DNA from: Desulfovibrio sp.
Lineage (GTDB): Bacteria; Desulfobacterota; Desulfovibrionia; Desulfovibrionales; Desulfovibrionaceae
Length of the DNA: 64,000 nucleotides
Reading direction: 5' to 3'
Assembly (NCBI GenBank): GCA_031272405.1
Contig: JAISTW010000047.1
Coordinates: 1 to 64,000 of the forward strand
The notes under the pieces are model-generated. The model had not been told where the DNA came from. It was given only the letters and a program-made list of their open reading frames with translations, and searched no databases. Positions 22,077 through 34,020 of this stretch are shown in pieces; position 1 is the stretch's first letter, and every line of letters starts with the position of its first letter. Position numbers and translations under genes: made by a program.

Positions 22077-24587
22077 GTGTCCGAGCCAGAACTGCCTCAC
22101 GTCAGCATAGAAAAAGAGCTGCGCAAATCCTATCTTGAATATTCCCTGTCGGTCATTATCGGCAGGGCCATACCAGACGCGCGTGATGGGCTCAAACCTG
22201 TACATCGCCGCATTCTTTTTGCCCAGTATGAATTGGGCAACGCCTGGAACAGGCCGCACAAAAAATCCGCCCGCATTGTCGGCGATGTTATAGGCAAATA
22301 CCATCCGCATGGCGATTCAGCCGTGTACGACGCCCTGGTGCGCCTGGCTCAGGATTTTTCCATGCGCGACCCCTTGGTGGATGGCCAGGGCAATTTCGGT
22401 TCCATAGACAATGACCCTCCGGCGGCCATGCGATACACCGAAGTGCGCATGTCCCGTTTCGCCCACGAGTTTCTCAATGATCTGGACAAGGGGACTGTGG
22501 ATTTTTCGCCGAACTACGACAATACCCTGCAGGAGCCCACAGTTTTGCCGACCAGAGCTCCCAATCTGCTGCTCAACGGATCTTCGGGCATAGCAGTGGG
22601 AATGGCCACCAATATTCCGCCGCACAATCTGGGAGAGTTGTGCGACGCGCTCGGGCACATGCTGGACAATCCCCAGTGCAGCGTGGACGACCTTATGCAG
22701 TATGTGAAAGGGCCGGATTTTCCGACTTACGGCGCTGTCTACGCCGGTCGTGGGCTTTATGACGCCTACCATACGGGCCGCGGCTCCGTTAAGATTCGCG
22801 GCCGCGTCGTTGTCGAAGAGCGCAAAAAGGGTTTGGAATCCATTGTCATCAAGGAAATACCTTATGGTCTGAACAAATCCGTTTTGGTGGAAAAAATAGC
22901 CGCTCTGGTGACAGAACGCAGAATTGACGGTATCACGGGCCTGCGCGACGAGTCCGACCGCAAGGGCATCCGCGTCGTTGTTGACCTCAAACGCGGCATC
23001 GTGCCGGATATCATCATCAACGCTCTGTACAAGTACACTCCCCTGGAAACGAGTTTCGGCATCAACATGTTGGCTGTTGTGGACAACAGACCGCAATTGC
23101 TCAATCTGAAAACGGCATTGCGTTGTTTTGTGGATCATCGGCGCGAAGTGGTCATACGGCGTACCCGTTTTGACTTGGAAAAGGCACAGGCTCGCGCTCA
23201 CATTATTGAAGGCCTGCAGACGGCCATGGACAATATTGATGCCGTCGTCGCGCTGATCCGCGCTTCCGCGAATACGGATGAGGCCCGCGTCCGCTTGATG
23301 TCCGAATTCGCCCTTTCTGAGATCCAGGCCAAGGCCATCCTTGAAATGCGTCTCCAGCGTCTCACAGGGCTGCAACGGGAAGAATTGCAGAACGAGTATG
23401 CCGAACTTGTGGGCAAAATAGAATTTTATCTCTCCATCCTCAACAACGCAGATATTCTGCGTTCGGAAATGAAACGCGAAATTGCGGAATTGCGTGAGGC
23501 GTTTGCCAGCCCGCGCCGCACCGAGGTCTTGAGTGAAGCTTTGGGCGGCTTTGATGTTGAAGATCTCATCGCTGACGATGAGGTGGTCATCACACTGTCC
23601 CGTCGCGGGTACATGAAGCGCACCAACCTGGAGAACTACCAACAGCAGAAGCGCGGGGGCAAGGGAATTGCCGCCCTGCATATTTCCGATGACGATTATG
23701 TCCAGGAATTTTTGACCACAACCAATCACCAGTATCTGTGCCTGTTCACCAACAGGGGCCGTGTGCTGCAGCTCAAGGTGCATCAGGTTCCCGAGGGCAG
23801 CCGTACCGCCAGGGGTGTGCATATCAACAATATTTTGCCTCTTGAGGATGGTGAATGGGTGACCACGGTGCTGGCTTTGCGGGAATTTGCCGAAGACAAA
23901 TTCTTTTTGTTCGTCACGCGGCACGGCATGGTCAAAATGTCGGCCGCCTCCCTCTATGCCCGTTGCCGCAAAAACGGCATCATGGCCGTGGGACTGCGCG
24001 AGGGTGACGAGTTGGTGGCAGTGCGTCCTGTACGCCGGGACAATCATGTTGTTCTGGTTACAGCGGACGGTTTGGCCATCCGTTTCGCCGGGGACGATTT
24101 GCGTCCTTTGGGACGGACGGCGACAGGCGTCAAGGGCGTTTCCCTGCGCCGCAACGATTGCGTGGTTGCTGTTGTTGTGCTTAAGGAAACCGACCAGAGC
24201 ACGGAAATCATGTCCATTTCGGAAAATGGTTACGGCAAGCGCAGTCGCGTGGATCTGTATCGTTTGCAGTCGCGCGGCGGCAAAGGAATTTTCAATTTCA
24301 GGGTGACAGCCAGAACAGGCAGGGTAATCGGGGCCATGCCTGTGCATGACAATGACGGCCTGGTTTTGTTGACTTCTGCCAACAAGGTTGTGCGCATCGG
24401 CGTGGAGGAAGTGCGCAGCACGGGCCGCGCCACACAGGGAGTGATGCTGGTGCGTCTGGACGACGGCGCCTGCGTTGTTGCCTTTGACCGTGTGGATGAG
24501 GGCGGTCGCCCCAGTCGCGACGCCGGGCCTGGCGGCAACAGTGCTTTGCCGGCTGACGTGCGGCCGGATATGCCGGAGCGGCAATGA
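22077..24587 (+). CDS. gyrA: DNA gyrase subunit A
   Basis: GTG start at 22077: [54 protein letters not shown]...; GyrA C-terminal repeats. Confidence 0.97.
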   Translation: MSEPELPHVSIEKELRKSYLEYSLSVIIGRAIPDARDGLKPVHRRILFAQYELGNAWNRPHKKSARIVGDVIGKYHPHGDSAVYDALVRLAQDFSMRDPLVDGQGNFGSIDNDPPAAMRYTEVRMSRFAHEFLNDLDKGTVDFSPNYDNTLQEPTVLPTRAPNLLLNGSSGIAVGMATNIPPHNLGELCDALGHMLDNPQCSVDDLMQYVKGPDFPTYGAVYAGRGLYDAYHTGRGSVKIRGRVVVEERKKGLESIVIKEIPYGLNKSVLVEKIAALVTERRIDGITGLRDESDRKGIRVVVDLKRGIVPDIIINALYKYTPLETSFGINMLAVVDNRPQLLNLKTALRCFVDHRREVVIRRTRFDLEKAQARAHIIEGLQTAMDNIDAVVALIRASANTDEARVRLMSEFALSEIQAKAILEMRLQRLTGLQREELQNEYAELVGKIEFYLSILNNADILRSEMKREIAELREAFASPRRTEVLSEALGGFDVEDLIADDEVVITLSRRGYMKRTNLENYQQQKRGGKGIAALHISDDDYVQEFLTTTNHQYLCLFTNRGRVLQLKVHQVPEGSRTARGVHINNILPLEDGEWVTTVLALREFAEDKFFLFVTRHGMVKMSAASLYARCRKNGIMAVGLREGDELVAVRPVRRDNHVVLVTADGLAIRFAGDDLRPLGRTATGVKGVSLRRNDCVVAVVVLKETDQSTEIMSISENGYGKRSRVDLYRLQSRGGKGIFNFRVTARTGRVIGAMPVHDNDGLVLLTSANKVVRIGVEEVRSTGRATQGVMLVRLDDGACVVAFDRVDEGGRPSRDAGPGGNSALPADVRPDMPERQ

Positions 24588-24627
24588 TGCCGGAGCGGCA
24601 AAGACGCAGTGGCTGACCGGACGCCTT

Positions 24628-25431
24628 ATGCTGTACACGTGCCGACCTGTTTCCATCATCCTGCTGGGTTTGTTTGTTTTCCTTTCCTCAGGTTGCGAAC
24701 CCGGGGCGACATTTGTTTCCGCGGATGACGTGGCGCGGGCGCGCTCGGCTATAGTCGCGCGGGACTGGCCCCTTGCCGAGAGGCTTTTGCGCAGGGCCTT
24801 GCGCACGGAGCAGAACGCCGACCGGCGCTGGGAAGCGTGGGACATGCTTTTGACCGCTGTCAATGCCGAAGGGGAAGAACCGCGGGTCAGTCTGGAATAT
24901 CTGGAAGTCATGCTGGAGGAATTCGCCGAGAACGAGGGGCGAGCCGGGGAAATTCTCCGGCGCATGGGCCGCTGCGCCGAAATGTTGCGCCATTTTCCTC
25001 GCGCGGCGGACGTCTGGAGTTCCTATCTGGGTCTGGCTGATTTGCGGCCGGAAGAAATGGTCAACGGATACCGTCATCTGGCCCAGGCTCATTTCAACAA
25101 CCGTCGCTTTGAGGCGGGTGAGGAGGTGCTGAACCAGTGCCTGGGTCTTCCTTTGTCGGAGCATGATAAAATTTTGTGCATGTATGACATAGCGGACCAG
25201 AACGCCGGTCGGCAGCGCTGGCAGGATGTGGCGGATATTTCCCAGCAGATTTTGGACAGCGAACCCGATGGAGATTTGCGCGGGCTGACGGCTTATCTTC
25301 TGGCCGATGCTTTGGAGCAGCTGGGCCGAAAAAAAGAGGCTCTGGAACAGTTTGAAAAGGCCCGCGCCGATTACCCCAATCCTGCAGTGATAGACAATCG
25401 CATTGCGTATTTGCGCAAAAAGCCGAAGTGA
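24628..25431 (+). CDS. TPR-like lipoprotein
   Basis: MLYTCRPVSIILLGLFVFLSSGCEPG (lipobox LSSGC) followed by helical repeats. Confidence 0.7.
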   Translation: MLYTCRPVSIILLGLFVFLSSGCEPGATFVSADDVARARSAIVARDWPLAERLLRRALRTEQNADRRWEAWDMLLTAVNAEGEEPRVSLEYLEVMLEEFAENEGRAGEILRRMGRCAEMLRHFPRAADVWSSYLGLADLRPEEMVNGYRHLAQAHFNNRRFEAGEEVLNQCLGLPLSEHDKILCMYDIADQNAGRQRWQDVADISQQILDSEPDGDLRGLTAYLLADALEQLGRKKEALEQFEKARADYPNPAVIDNRIAYLRKKPK

Positions 25432-25499
25432 CGGTTTCAAGTTCAGGCAATTAAGCGCCGCCTTGCCTGGACAAAGCGTTTCAGAATTTTTTCTGTCTC

Positions 25500-25528
25500 T
25501 TGACGCCGGTTTTTTCGTCTGCTAGATT
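25500..25528 (+). promoter_or_regulatory. putative sigma70 promoter for purF
   Basis: TTGACG (25500-25505) - 17 bp - TAGATT (25523-25528). Confidence 0.4.
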
Positions 25529-25590
25529 TCCTTTTTTTCGCGGCAAGCGTCGCACGCGCTGGTCGCGTTTTCGCTTTGCATGGAGCCCCT

Positions 25591-27012
25591 ATGATCCGGC
25601 ATGAATGCGGCCTGTTTGGCATCTACGGCCATGAAGAAGCGGCCCGCCTGACTTATTTCGGCCTTTACGCCCAGCAACACAGGGGGCAGGAGAGTGCCGG
25701 CATAGTCAGCTCCGATGGAGATGCGATTTTTGAGCACAAAGGCATGGGACTTGTGCCGGACGTCTTCGCCGAAGGTGATTTGCAGCGGCTGCCAGGTTCC
25801 ACCGCCCTCGGGCATGTGCGTTATTCCACGACAGGCCAGTCGGCCCTGCGCAATGCGCAGCCGTTTGTCGTACGTTATCGCGGCCGCAATATCGTGCTTG
25901 CCCATAACGGCAATCTGGTCAATACACTGGCTCTGCGCGAGGAACTGGAGAGCAGCGGCAGCATTTTTTCCACCACCACGGACACTGAGGTTCTGGTGCA
26001 TTTGCTGGCCCGCGCGCTCAAGGATCACGATTTGCCCGGCGCGGTGCGACAGATTTGCAAAAAGGCCAATGGAGCCTTTTGTTTGCTGATTCTGAGCGGC
26101 GACACGCTTATCGCGGCCCGGGATCCCTACGGATTTCACCCCCTGGCTTTGGGGCGTCTGAACGGCAGCCCGGTGTTCGCCTCCGAAACCTGCGCCTTTG
26201 ACCTTTTGGAGGCTGCCAGCGAACGCCCCATCGCGCCGGGGGAAATGTACATAGTCGATTCCAGCGGTGAACGCAGCGAGCCTTTTTGCGACGCGCCGCC
26301 TCCCAGACCGCGACAGTGCATTTTTGAGCTCATTTACTTTGCCCGCCCGGATTCCAGCGTTTTTGGCGAGCAGGTGTATCTGTGCCGTAAACGTATGGGT
26401 TGGCAGCTTGCCGTGGAATCCGCGCCCGATGTGGACTTTGTCCTGCCTTTTCCTGATTCCGGCGTTTACCCCGCCATCGGATTCGCCCATTGCGCGGAAT
26501 TGCCTTACGAGCATGCCATGATACGCAACCACTATGTCGGGCGCACATTTATCCAGCCCAGCCAGTCCATGCGCAATTTCGCCGTTCGGGTGAAGATCAA
26601 CCCCGTGCGTCCCATGATTGAGGGTAAACGCATCTGTATCGTGGACGATTCCATAGTGCGCGGAACCACCATGATGACGCGGGTACGCAAATTGCGCGAG
26701 CTGGGAGCCAGGGAAGTGCATATCCGCATATCCTCGCCCCCGGTCAAATTTCCCTGCTATTACGGCATTGATTTTGCCTCGCGTGGCGAGCTTATAGCGG
26801 CGCGACACAGTCTGCCGGAAATCATCGAAAAGCTTGATGTGGATTCCCTGCACTATTTGAGCATTGAGGGCATGCTTCATGCCGTCATGCACTCCGACAG
26901 CTACTGCCTGGCCTGTTTTACTGGCGAGTACCCCATTTACGGCTGTGAGGCCGGGAAATACCGATTGGAGAGCTCCAGCGACGGCGGCATGTGCGCCGCT
27001 TTGCAGGACTGA
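25591..27012 (+). CDS. purF: amidophosphoribosyltransferase
   Basis: MIRHECGLFGIYGHEEAARLTYFGLYAQQHRGQESAGIVSSDG...; RICIVDDSIVRGTT (PRPP-binding). Confidence 0.96.
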   Translation: MIRHECGLFGIYGHEEAARLTYFGLYAQQHRGQESAGIVSSDGDAIFEHKGMGLVPDVFAEGDLQRLPGSTALGHVRYSTTGQSALRNAQPFVVRYRGRNIVLAHNGNLVNTLALREELESSGSIFSTTTDTEVLVHLLARALKDHDLPGAVRQICKKANGAFCLLILSGDTLIAARDPYGFHPLALGRLNGSPVFASETCAFDLLEAASERPIAPGEMYIVDSSGERSEPFCDAPPPRPRQCIFELIYFARPDSSVFGEQVYLCRKRMGWQLAVESAPDVDFVLPFPDSGVYPAIGFAHCAELPYEHAMIRNHYVGRTFIQPSQSMRNFAVRVKINPVRPMIEGKRICIVDDSIVRGTTMMTRVRKLRELGAREVHIRISSPPVKFPCYYGIDFASRGELIAARHSLPEIIEKLDVDSLHYLSIEGMLHAVMHSDSYCLACFTGEYPIYGCEAGKYRLESSSDGGMCAALQD

Positions 27013-27036
27013 GTTTTTATCAGGAGCGTTTTTGGC

Positions 27037-28293
27037 ATGTCTGCACAGCGTCCCGCGCGCATCAAGGGTTTTGCCGATATTTTATCGCCGGAGAGTGCTG
27101 TTTTCACCTTACTGGAAACCGCGGCCAGATCTGTGTTCGCGCGTTATGGCTTTCAGGAGTTGCGTACCCCCCTTCTGGAGTATACAGAGTTGTTTGCCCG
27201 CGCCATCGGGGATGAAACGGACGTCGTGCAAAAGGAAATGTACTCCTTCACAGACAGCAAGGGGCGTTCCTGTTCTCTCAGGCCGGAAGCCACTGCCGGT
27301 GTGATGCGCGCCTATATTGACGCGGGACTTAATGCCCGAGAGAGTGTGAGCCGTCTTTTTACCCTTGGCCCCATGTTTCGTCACGAGCGTCCGCAGCTGG
27401 GCCGCATGCGCCAGTTTCACCAGATCAACTGTGAATGCCTTGGTTCATCAGAGCCGTTGACAGATGCCGAGATGATCCTCATGTTGCTTGATTTTCTCTG
27501 TGAAATCGGCTTGAACGGACTTGCGCTCAAGCTCAATTCCCTTGGATGCGCTGAATGCAGGCCGCGGTATCGGGCCGCGCTGACGGATTTTTTGTCCGGC
27601 CTCAAGCAGGGGGCGCTGTGCCCCGACTGCGCGCGGCGCGCCGCGACAAACCCCCTGCGCATATTGGACTGCAAGGTGGACACCTGCCGAGAACTTACGG
27701 AAGGCGCGCCCAAATTCACAAATTATCAGTGTTCCGCCTGCGCGGAGCATTTTGACATGACCCTTCGGTATCTTGAGGCTGCGGGGACCGTCTTTGAACT
27801 TGACAGCAGGCTGGTGCGCGGGCTGGATTATTATTGCCGTACCACGTTTGAAGTTGTCAGCGGCGACATCGGAGCGCAGTCCGCTGTGGCGGGCGGAGGG
27901 CGTTATGATGGGCTTGTTAAAAGCCTGGGGGGGCCTGACGTGCCGGGAGTCGGCTTTGCCTGCGGCATGGAGCGGCTGGCTCTGCTTATGGCCGCGCCTC
28001 AAACGGAGCCGCCTGTTTTTTTTATCGCGGTGGCCGACAACTCGGCGCTGGAGCAGGGATTTCTCCTTGCGCGGCGGCTGCGTCATGCCGGCTGCAGGGG
28101 CATTGTCGCTTCCGGTGGGATGAAAGGCCTTTTGCGTCAGGCCGACAAGTCCGGCGCTCGGTATTGCCTGATTCTCGGCCAGGATGAGGCAGCGCTCAAC
28201 GCTGTTTCTCTTAAAAATATGGATACCGGCCAGCAGAGCCTTGTCCCCCAGGTTGATGTTTTGTCCATTCTTTTGCAACAGGGATTTTTGTAA
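27037..28293 (+). CDS. hisS: histidyl-tRNA synthetase
   Basis: [12 protein letters not shown]..., [60 protein letters not shown]. Confidence 0.97.
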   Translation: MSAQRPARIKGFADILSPESAVFTLLETAARSVFARYGFQELRTPLLEYTELFARAIGDETDVVQKEMYSFTDSKGRSCSLRPEATAGVMRAYIDAGLNARESVSRLFTLGPMFRHERPQLGRMRQFHQINCECLGSSEPLTDAEMILMLLDFLCEIGLNGLALKLNSLGCAECRPRYRAALTDFLSGLKQGALCPDCARRAATNPLRILDCKVDTCRELTEGAPKFTNYQCSACAEHFDMTLRYLEAAGTVFELDSRLVRGLDYYCRTTFEVVSGDIGAQSAVAGGGRYDGLVKSLGGPDVPGVGFACGMERLALLMAAPQTEPPVFFIAVADNSALEQGFLLARRLRHAGCRGIVASGGMKGLLRQADKSGARYCLILGQDEAALNAVSLKNMDTGQQSLVPQVDVLSILLQQGFL

Positions 28294-30161
28294 TGTCACA
28301 AGTCAATGCTGATTTTTTTTCCGAGAGCGTTCAGTCCGACGTTCAGTCAGAACACCGCAAATATGTTCAGGAACTGGGCGAGTGGCGTCGCAGCCATTCT
28401 TGTGGTGAGCTGAACGCCGCCGATACTGACCGGGAAGTCTGCCTTATGGGTTGGGTTCAGTACCGCCGTGACCACGGTGGTCTCATTTTCGTCGATCTAC
28501 GGGACAGAATTGGCCTGACCCAGATAGTGTTCAGTCCGGAAGCTGCTCCTCAGGCGCACGAGAGCGCGCATATTCTGCGCCCGGAATATGTGCTGGCGAT
28601 ACGCGGGCGTGTCCGCCCCCGTCCCGAAGGCATGGTCAACAACAATTTGCCTACAGGGGAAGTTGAGGTTGTCGTTCTGGAATGGAAATTGCTTAACACC
28701 AGCAAAACTCCTGTTTTTCCGATTGAGGACAGAACAGACGCTTCGGAAAATCTGCGCCTGACCTGGCGTTATCTTGACTTGCGACGTCCCCGGATGCAGG
28801 CAAACCTTCAGCTTCGGCACAGGGCCGCGCAGTCCGTACGCCGTTATCTGGATGAAAATGGTTTTCTTGAAGTGGAAACCCCTATGTTGACAAAATCCAC
28901 ACCGGAGGGGGCTCGTGATTTTTTGGTTCCCAGCAGGTTGAATCAGGGACAGTTTTATGCCCTTCCCCAGTCTCCCCAGCTTTTCAAGCAGCTGCTCATG
29001 ATCAGTGGTTTGGACCGATACTTTCAGATAGTGCGTTGTTTTCGGGATGAAGATTTGAGAGCGGACAGGCAGCCTGAATTTACGCAGATTGATATTGAGA
29101 TGAGCTTTGTGGACGAACGGGCTGTGATGGACATGGCGGAAGGCCTGGTAGCTCGACTTTTCAGGGACGCGCTCAATGTCGAGCTGCCCCTTCCTTTTCC
29201 CCGTCTCAGCTGGGATGAGGCCATGCAGCGCTATGGAGTGGACAAGCCGGATACCCGCTTTGGAATGGAACTGGTGGACATCACGCATATTGTGCGCGCT
29301 TCTTCCTTCAAGCTCTTCGCGTCTGCGCCGTTGGTCAAGGCCATGAAGGTCGCCGGCGGAGAAGCCTTCACCCGCAAGGAGATTGATGAATACACCGATT
29401 TTGTGAAAATATACGGCGCCCAGGGCCTGGCCTGGATCAAGATCAGGGAGGGTGAGTGGCAATCCCCTGTCGCCAAATTTCTTTCTGAAGATGAACGTGT
29501 CGGCATAACGCAGGCTCTTGACCTGCGTGTTGGAGATTTGGTCTTTTTTCAGGCCGCGGAACCGACAGTGGTCAATGCCGCGCTGGGCAATCTGCGGGTG
29601 CGCCTGGCGCAGCGTTTCGAGCTCATTCAGCCGAACACTTTCAATTTCCTCTGGGTCACCGACTTTCCCCTCTTTGAATACGATGAGGTTGAAAAACGGT
29701 ACGTGGCCTGCCACCACCCCTTCACTTCTCCCGCGCCGGGACATTTTGAGCGTATCCTTTCAGATCCCGCTTCAACTAGGGCGCGCGCCTATGATCTTGT
29801 CCTCAACGGCAATGAGGTGGGGGGCGGCTCCATACGCATACATTCCGCTGCGACGCAGCGCGACATGTTCGCGGCGCTCGGCATTTCTCCGGAGCTTGCG
29901 GAAAGCCGTTTCGGTTTTCTGCTGCGCGCCCTGGAACATGGCGCGCCTCCGCATGGCGGAATAGCTTTTGGTCTGGACAGGCTGGTCATGCTTATGGCGG
30001 CGGCAACAAGCATTCGTGACGTCATTGCTTTTCCAAAAACGCAAAAGGCGACCTGCTTGCTCACGGACGCGCCCTCTGGCGTCTCCCCTGTTCAACTGCG
30101 CGAACTGGGCTTGCGCTTGAGGGAAGCGGGCAATGTATCAGGCGCCGGCAAGCTGGCATGA
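28293..30161 (+). CDS. aspS: aspartyl-tRNA synthetase
   Basis: [69 protein letters not shown]. Confidence 0.97.
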   Translation: MSQVNADFFSESVQSDVQSEHRKYVQELGEWRRSHSCGELNAADTDREVCLMGWVQYRRDHGGLIFVDLRDRIGLTQIVFSPEAAPQAHESAHILRPEYVLAIRGRVRPRPEGMVNNNLPTGEVEVVVLEWKLLNTSKTPVFPIEDRTDASENLRLTWRYLDLRRPRMQANLQLRHRAAQSVRRYLDENGFLEVETPMLTKSTPEGARDFLVPSRLNQGQFYALPQSPQLFKQLLMISGLDRYFQIVRCFRDEDLRADRQPEFTQIDIEMSFVDERAVMDMAEGLVARLFRDALNVELPLPFPRLSWDEAMQRYGVDKPDTRFGMELVDITHIVRASSFKLFASAPLVKAMKVAGGEAFTRKEIDEYTDFVKIYGAQGLAWIKIREGEWQSPVAKFLSEDERVGITQALDLRVGDLVFFQAAEPTVVNAALGNLRVRLAQRFELIQPNTFNFLWVTDFPLFEYDEVEKRYVACHHPFTSPAPGHFERILSDPASTRARAYDLVLNGNEVGGGSIRIHSAATQRDMFAALGISPELAESRFGFLLRALEHGAPPHGGIAFGLDRLVMLMAAATSIRDVIAFPKTQKATCLLTDAPSGVSPVQLRELGLRLREAGNVSGAGKLA

Positions 30162-30676
30162 AGCTGGATATTGTTGCTTATCCGGATCCGCGTTTGACGC
30201 GAACCTGTGAGGCCGTTGCCGCGGTCAACGATGAAATCCGCACGCTGGTCGCGGATATGTTCGAGACAATGTACGCTCTGCGCGGCGTGGGGCTGGCCGC
30301 ACCGCAAGTAGGCCGCCCATTGCGCCTGCTGGTTATGGACACCGCGATGCAGGACGAAGCGCCCTCGCCGCGGGTGGTCATCAATCCGCAACTGGAATTG
30401 TTCGGCCGGGAGATCGTCAGCGAACGCGAAGGCTGTCTGTCCATACCGCTGGAGTTCAGGGCGGATGTCGTTCGCAGGGAAGAGGCCCGCCTTGCGGCCA
30501 CCGACCTTGCCGGCAATTCCTTTGAGCTAGAGCTTTCCGGCTTTCCGGCGATTGTTGCCCAGCACGAATTCGACCACCTCAACGGCGTGCTTTTCATTGA
30601 TCACATCAGTCGTCTGCGGCGGACCTTGTATGACAAAAGACTGAAAAAATGGCTGAATCGCAGCAATACCGCCTGA
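30158..30676 (+). CDS. def: peptide deformylase
   Basis: [29 protein letters not shown] motifs. Confidence 0.97.
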   Translation: MKLDIVAYPDPRLTRTCEAVAAVNDEIRTLVADMFETMYALRGVGLAAPQVGRPLRLLVMDTAMQDEAPSPRVVINPQLELFGREIVSEREGCLSIPLEFRADVVRREEARLAATDLAGNSFELELSGFPAIVAQHEFDHLNGVLFIDHISRLRRTLYDKRLKKWLNRSNTA

Positions 30677-31647
30677 TTTTTATGGGAGCCCCGGACTTTG
30701 CCGTCCGGGTGTTGCAACATGTCGCGCGCTGGCCTCTCGGCCAGGTCGTCGCCGTGTACACGAGCCCTGATCGTCCGGCGGGGCGCGGCTACAAACTTAA
30801 GCCCCCGCCGGTCAAGGTTTTTGCGCAACATTGCGGTTTTCCGGTCTTGCAGCCCACAAGTCTTAATACCATTGAAACACAGCAAGAATTTGCGAACCTG
30901 TGCCCGGATTTTTTGTTGGTCGCTTCCTACGGGCTCCTGTTGCCGGATGCTGTCTTGCGGATTCCCAGATTCCCGCCGCTCAATGTCCATCCGTCTCTTT
31001 TGCCCCGCTATCGGGGCGCGGCTCCCGTGCAACGCGCTGTTCTGGAAAGCTGGCACGACGGTGCGACTACCGGCGTCAGCGTGATGCGCATTGAATCCCG
31101 CCTGGACGCAGGTCCGGTATATGCCGCATCATCGCGTGTTATAGGCGACAGCACTTCCGGCGAGCTTCTGGACGTGCTTGCGGACAAGGGGGCGCGTCTT
31201 TTGCTGCGGGTTATGGAACAGCTTTTGGACGGCACAGCCCGAGCGGACGCGCAGGACGAGCGCCTGGCATGTTATGCCGCCAAGATACTCAAGGAGGATG
31301 CTCGTGTTGACTGGAGCCGCCCGGCGGCAGAAGCCCATGCGCGCATTCGGGCGATGACGCCTTTGCCTGGGGCCTGGAGCGTCTTTGACTTTGGCGAAGA
31401 GCAGTCAAGCAAACTGCGGTTTGTGCTCTGGCCGGGAAAACCGACTTCACTGCCGTCGGACGTTCCCCCCGGCGCAGTTTTGCGCGACAAGCATTCTCTT
31501 ATGGTGGCCTGCGGCGATCACTGGTACGAACTGAGTCAGGTTAAACCGCAGGGGGGTGCAGTCATGCCGATTCGCGACATGCTCAATGGCCGGTTGAGAC
31601 ATCTTCCGCAAGGTTTGTGCGGCCGCGTCGTTCAGTCGCAAACCTGA
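30649..31647 (+). CDS. fmt: methionyl-tRNA formyltransferase
   Basis: [17 protein letters not shown]..., LNVHPSLLPRYRGAAPVQRAVL...TGVSVMRIESRLDAGPV. Confidence 0.97.
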   Translation: MAESQQYRLIFMGAPDFAVRVLQHVARWPLGQVVAVYTSPDRPAGRGYKLKPPPVKVFAQHCGFPVLQPTSLNTIETQQEFANLCPDFLLVASYGLLLPDAVLRIPRFPPLNVHPSLLPRYRGAAPVQRAVLESWHDGATTGVSVMRIESRLDAGPVYAASSRVIGDSTSGELLDVLADKGARLLLRVMEQLLDGTARADAQDERLACYAAKILKEDARVDWSRPAAEAHARIRAMTPLPGAWSVFDFGEEQSSKLRFVLWPGKPTSLPSDVPPGAVLRDKHSLMVACGDHWYELSQVKPQGGAVMPIRDMLNGRLRHLPQGLCGRVVQSQT

Positions 31648-31656
31648 TCTGTCTCT

Positions 31657-33021
31657 GTGGCGGCGCGCGGAATTTCCTCCCATAGCGTCTCTTGTGCGGA
31701 CGCCCGCAGCGTGGCTCTGCGCGCTCTGCTCTTGTGCGACGACGGCCTTTTGGCGCAAGCGGCTCTTGACAAGGCCGTTGCGAGCGCCTCCAACCCGGAC
31801 GGAAGAGACAGACGGTTGGCTGCCGAAATCTTTTACGGCGTCCTGCGCGCCGAGATACGCATTGACTTTTTGCTTTCCCGCGTTCTGCGCAAGCCCTTTG
31901 CCCTGCCGTCCGCTGTCCGCCATATTTTGCGTATTGCTGTCTACGCGATGCTGTTTCAGGATCGAGTACCGCACTACGCTGCGATCAGCGCCGCCGTTGC
32001 GCAAACTGGATATCTTTTCCCAAAATCTTTGTCGCGCCTGGTCAATGCGGCCTTACGCAGCGTACAGCGTATGGGCGATGATGTCCGTGAGCCGCAATTT
32101 TATGTTGAGGATAAAGATTGCCCGAACAAGGCGCGCTGGTGGGCACTTGCCCGGTACCACAGCATCCCTCGCCATATCGCCGATATGTGGGAAAACGCTT
32201 ACGGACGGGATAACGCCATTGCCTTGTTGCGTCGCTCATCCGCCAGACCGTGGACCGGTTTGCGGCTCAATTCGAGACACCCCTTCGCGGAGCGTCTCCG
32301 GCAAGCCCTGCTTGCCCTAGGAGCGGCGAATCCTGGTGAAAACGCTTTTGCCTTTGCTCCCGGCAGTCTGCCCCCCCTGGTTCTGAACAGACCCCTGGCG
32401 GATTGGGCGGCGGGCGGTGTTCTCAGTTTCCAGTCCTGCGGCTCGCAGCTTGCGCTTCTGGGCCTCGGGCTGGGCGGCTTTGGCTCGGCCCCCTGGTGGG
32501 ACGCCTGCGCCGGACAGGGCGGGAAAACCTGTTTTTTGCTGGAGCGCGGAGCTGGAGTCGCTTTGTGTTCGGACACGTCCCTGCCACGTCTGGGCCGACT
32601 CGGTTGTGAATGTCGTCGTCTGATGTTGCCGGTGCCGCCGCTTGTTCAGGCAGACGCAGCGTGTGCGCCTTTGTCTTCATGGAGCGGTCATATATTGCTG
32701 GACGTGCCCTGCAGCGGTCTGGGCGTTTTGGCCCGCAGGCCGGAAATCCGCCGCCGTCTTTCACCGGAGCGGATCGGACAGCATGTGGCGCTCCAAAGCA
32801 GGATTCTGGACCAGACCGCACATCTTCTGGGGAATGGCTGCTGTCTTGTCTATGTCACATGTACGCTCAATCCGGAGGAAAATGAGAGGCGGGTTGCTGC
32901 TCTTCTGGCGGAACATCCGCAATTTCGTCTTGTCAGACAGTGGATCACCCCTTTTGACCATCCCTGGCTGGAAGGCATGTACGCCGCGCTGTTGACGAAA
33001 GGGCGCGGCTTCAGCCGGTGA
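31657..33021 (+). CDS. rsmB: 16S rRNA (cytosine) methyltransferase, RsmB/Sun-like
   Basis: GTG start; NusB-like N-terminus; WDACAGQGGKTCFL, LLDVPCSGLGVLARRPEIR, YVTCTLNPEENERRV. Confidence 0.88.
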   Translation: MAARGISSHSVSCADARSVALRALLLCDDGLLAQAALDKAVASASNPDGRDRRLAAEIFYGVLRAEIRIDFLLSRVLRKPFALPSAVRHILRIAVYAMLFQDRVPHYAAISAAVAQTGYLFPKSLSRLVNAALRSVQRMGDDVREPQFYVEDKDCPNKARWWALARYHSIPRHIADMWENAYGRDNAIALLRRSSARPWTGLRLNSRHPFAERLRQALLALGAANPGENAFAFAPGSLPPLVLNRPLADWAAGGVLSFQSCGSQLALLGLGLGGFGSAPWWDACAGQGGKTCFLLERGAGVALCSDTSLPRLGRLGCECRRLMLPVPPLVQADAACAPLSSWSGHILLDVPCSGLGVLARRPEIRRRLSPERIGQHVALQSRILDQTAHLLGNGCCLVYVTCTLNPEENERRVAALLAEHPQFRLVRQWITPFDHPWLEGMYAALLTKGRGFSR

Positions 33022-33901
33022 CTCCGAGATGGCTCAGCAATTTCAGGAAACTTTCATTGCTTTCATAGCTCAAAGTTATCCGGCCGCTGTTTTCGTCGCC
33101 GACGATGCTGGCTTTGCAGTTCAGGCTTTCCCGCAGTGAATTTTGCAGACCGCGCAGGAGAGTGGATTTTTTTCGTTTGCTCTCTTGTCTGGTTTTTCCC
33201 TTTTGTTGCGTCGCTTCTCCAGTCCAGGGGAATGTGCCGTCATTTTTCCAGCGTGCAGCGGCTTCCTCCGCTTCCCGCACTGTAAGACCGCTTTCCACAA
33301 TTCGGCGGTGCAGTTCGGCGGCAGCCGCCGGTTCGGCGATGCCAAGCAGACAGCGCGCGTGGCCGGCGCTGATTTTTCCCAGACGCAAGTCTTCCGTCGC
33401 CTCGGGGTTCAGCTTGAGCAGGCGTAGCGAGTTGGCGATGGATGGGCGGCTTTTGCCGAGCCGGTCTGCCAATTCTTCCTGCGTCAGTTGCAGGGTCGTC
33501 AGCAGCTTTTCCAGCGCCCCGGCTTCTTCCACCGGGTTCAAGTCCTCCCGCTGCAGATTTTCGGTGAGGGCGGCGACCATGATCTCCTGATCCGTGAGTT
33601 CCCTGATGTACACGGGAACTTCTTCAAGTCCGGCTTCCCTGGCGGCGCGCCAGCGTCTTTCGCCGGCAACGATTTCCCACGAATTGTCCTTTGCCGGGCG
33701 CACGAGCAGAGGTTGTATGATCCCCTGATTTCTAACGGACTCAACCAATTCCAGATGGCTGTCCGGATCAAAATCACGGCGTGGTTGGTCCGGGTTGGGA
33801 ACAAGGGATGCGGTCGGCACAAAGCGCATGTTGATGTTCTTTTCGTTCTGAAACAGCGCGTCAAGCCCTCTGCCCAGACTCTTTGTGTTCATGGCGCACA
33901 T
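33011..33901 (-). CDS. parB: chromosome partitioning protein ParB
   Basis: SLGRGLDALF; PNPDQPRRDFD...VAGERRWRAAREAGLEEVPVYIRELTDQE; HTH region; RBS GAGGAAAA. Confidence 0.96.
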   Translation of the reverse strand: MCAMNTKSLGRGLDALFQNEKNINMRFVPTASLVPNPDQPRRDFDPDSHLELVESVRNQGIIQPLLVRPAKDNSWEIVAGERRWRAAREAGLEEVPVYIRELTDQEIMVAALTENLQREDLNPVEEAGALEKLLTTLQLTQEELADRLGKSRPSIANSLRLLKLNPEATEDLRLGKISAGHARCLLGIAEPAAAAELHRRIVESGLTVREAEEAAARWKNDGTFPWTGEATQQKGKTRQESKRKKSTLLRGLQNSLRESLNCKASIVGDENSGRITLSYESNESFLKLLSHLGVTG

Positions 33902-34020
33902 TTTTTCCTCTTCAGGTTCTGTTCTGACGCGCAGGCGCGCCGTTGAAACTTTTTGCAAACACGTGTACTGTGAGACGCGCTTCTGTTCATTAGCCAAAGT
34001 CACTTGTAAGGATGCTTGTT

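Noticed and set aside
22317-24965. 882-aa minus-strand ORF opposite gyrA
   Set aside because: Antisense to gyrA; composition typical of shadow frames.
25444-25469. CAGGCAA...TTGCCTG inverted repeat after the TPR lipoprotein
   Set aside because: 12-nt loop and no U-tract directly after the stem; too weak to call a terminator.
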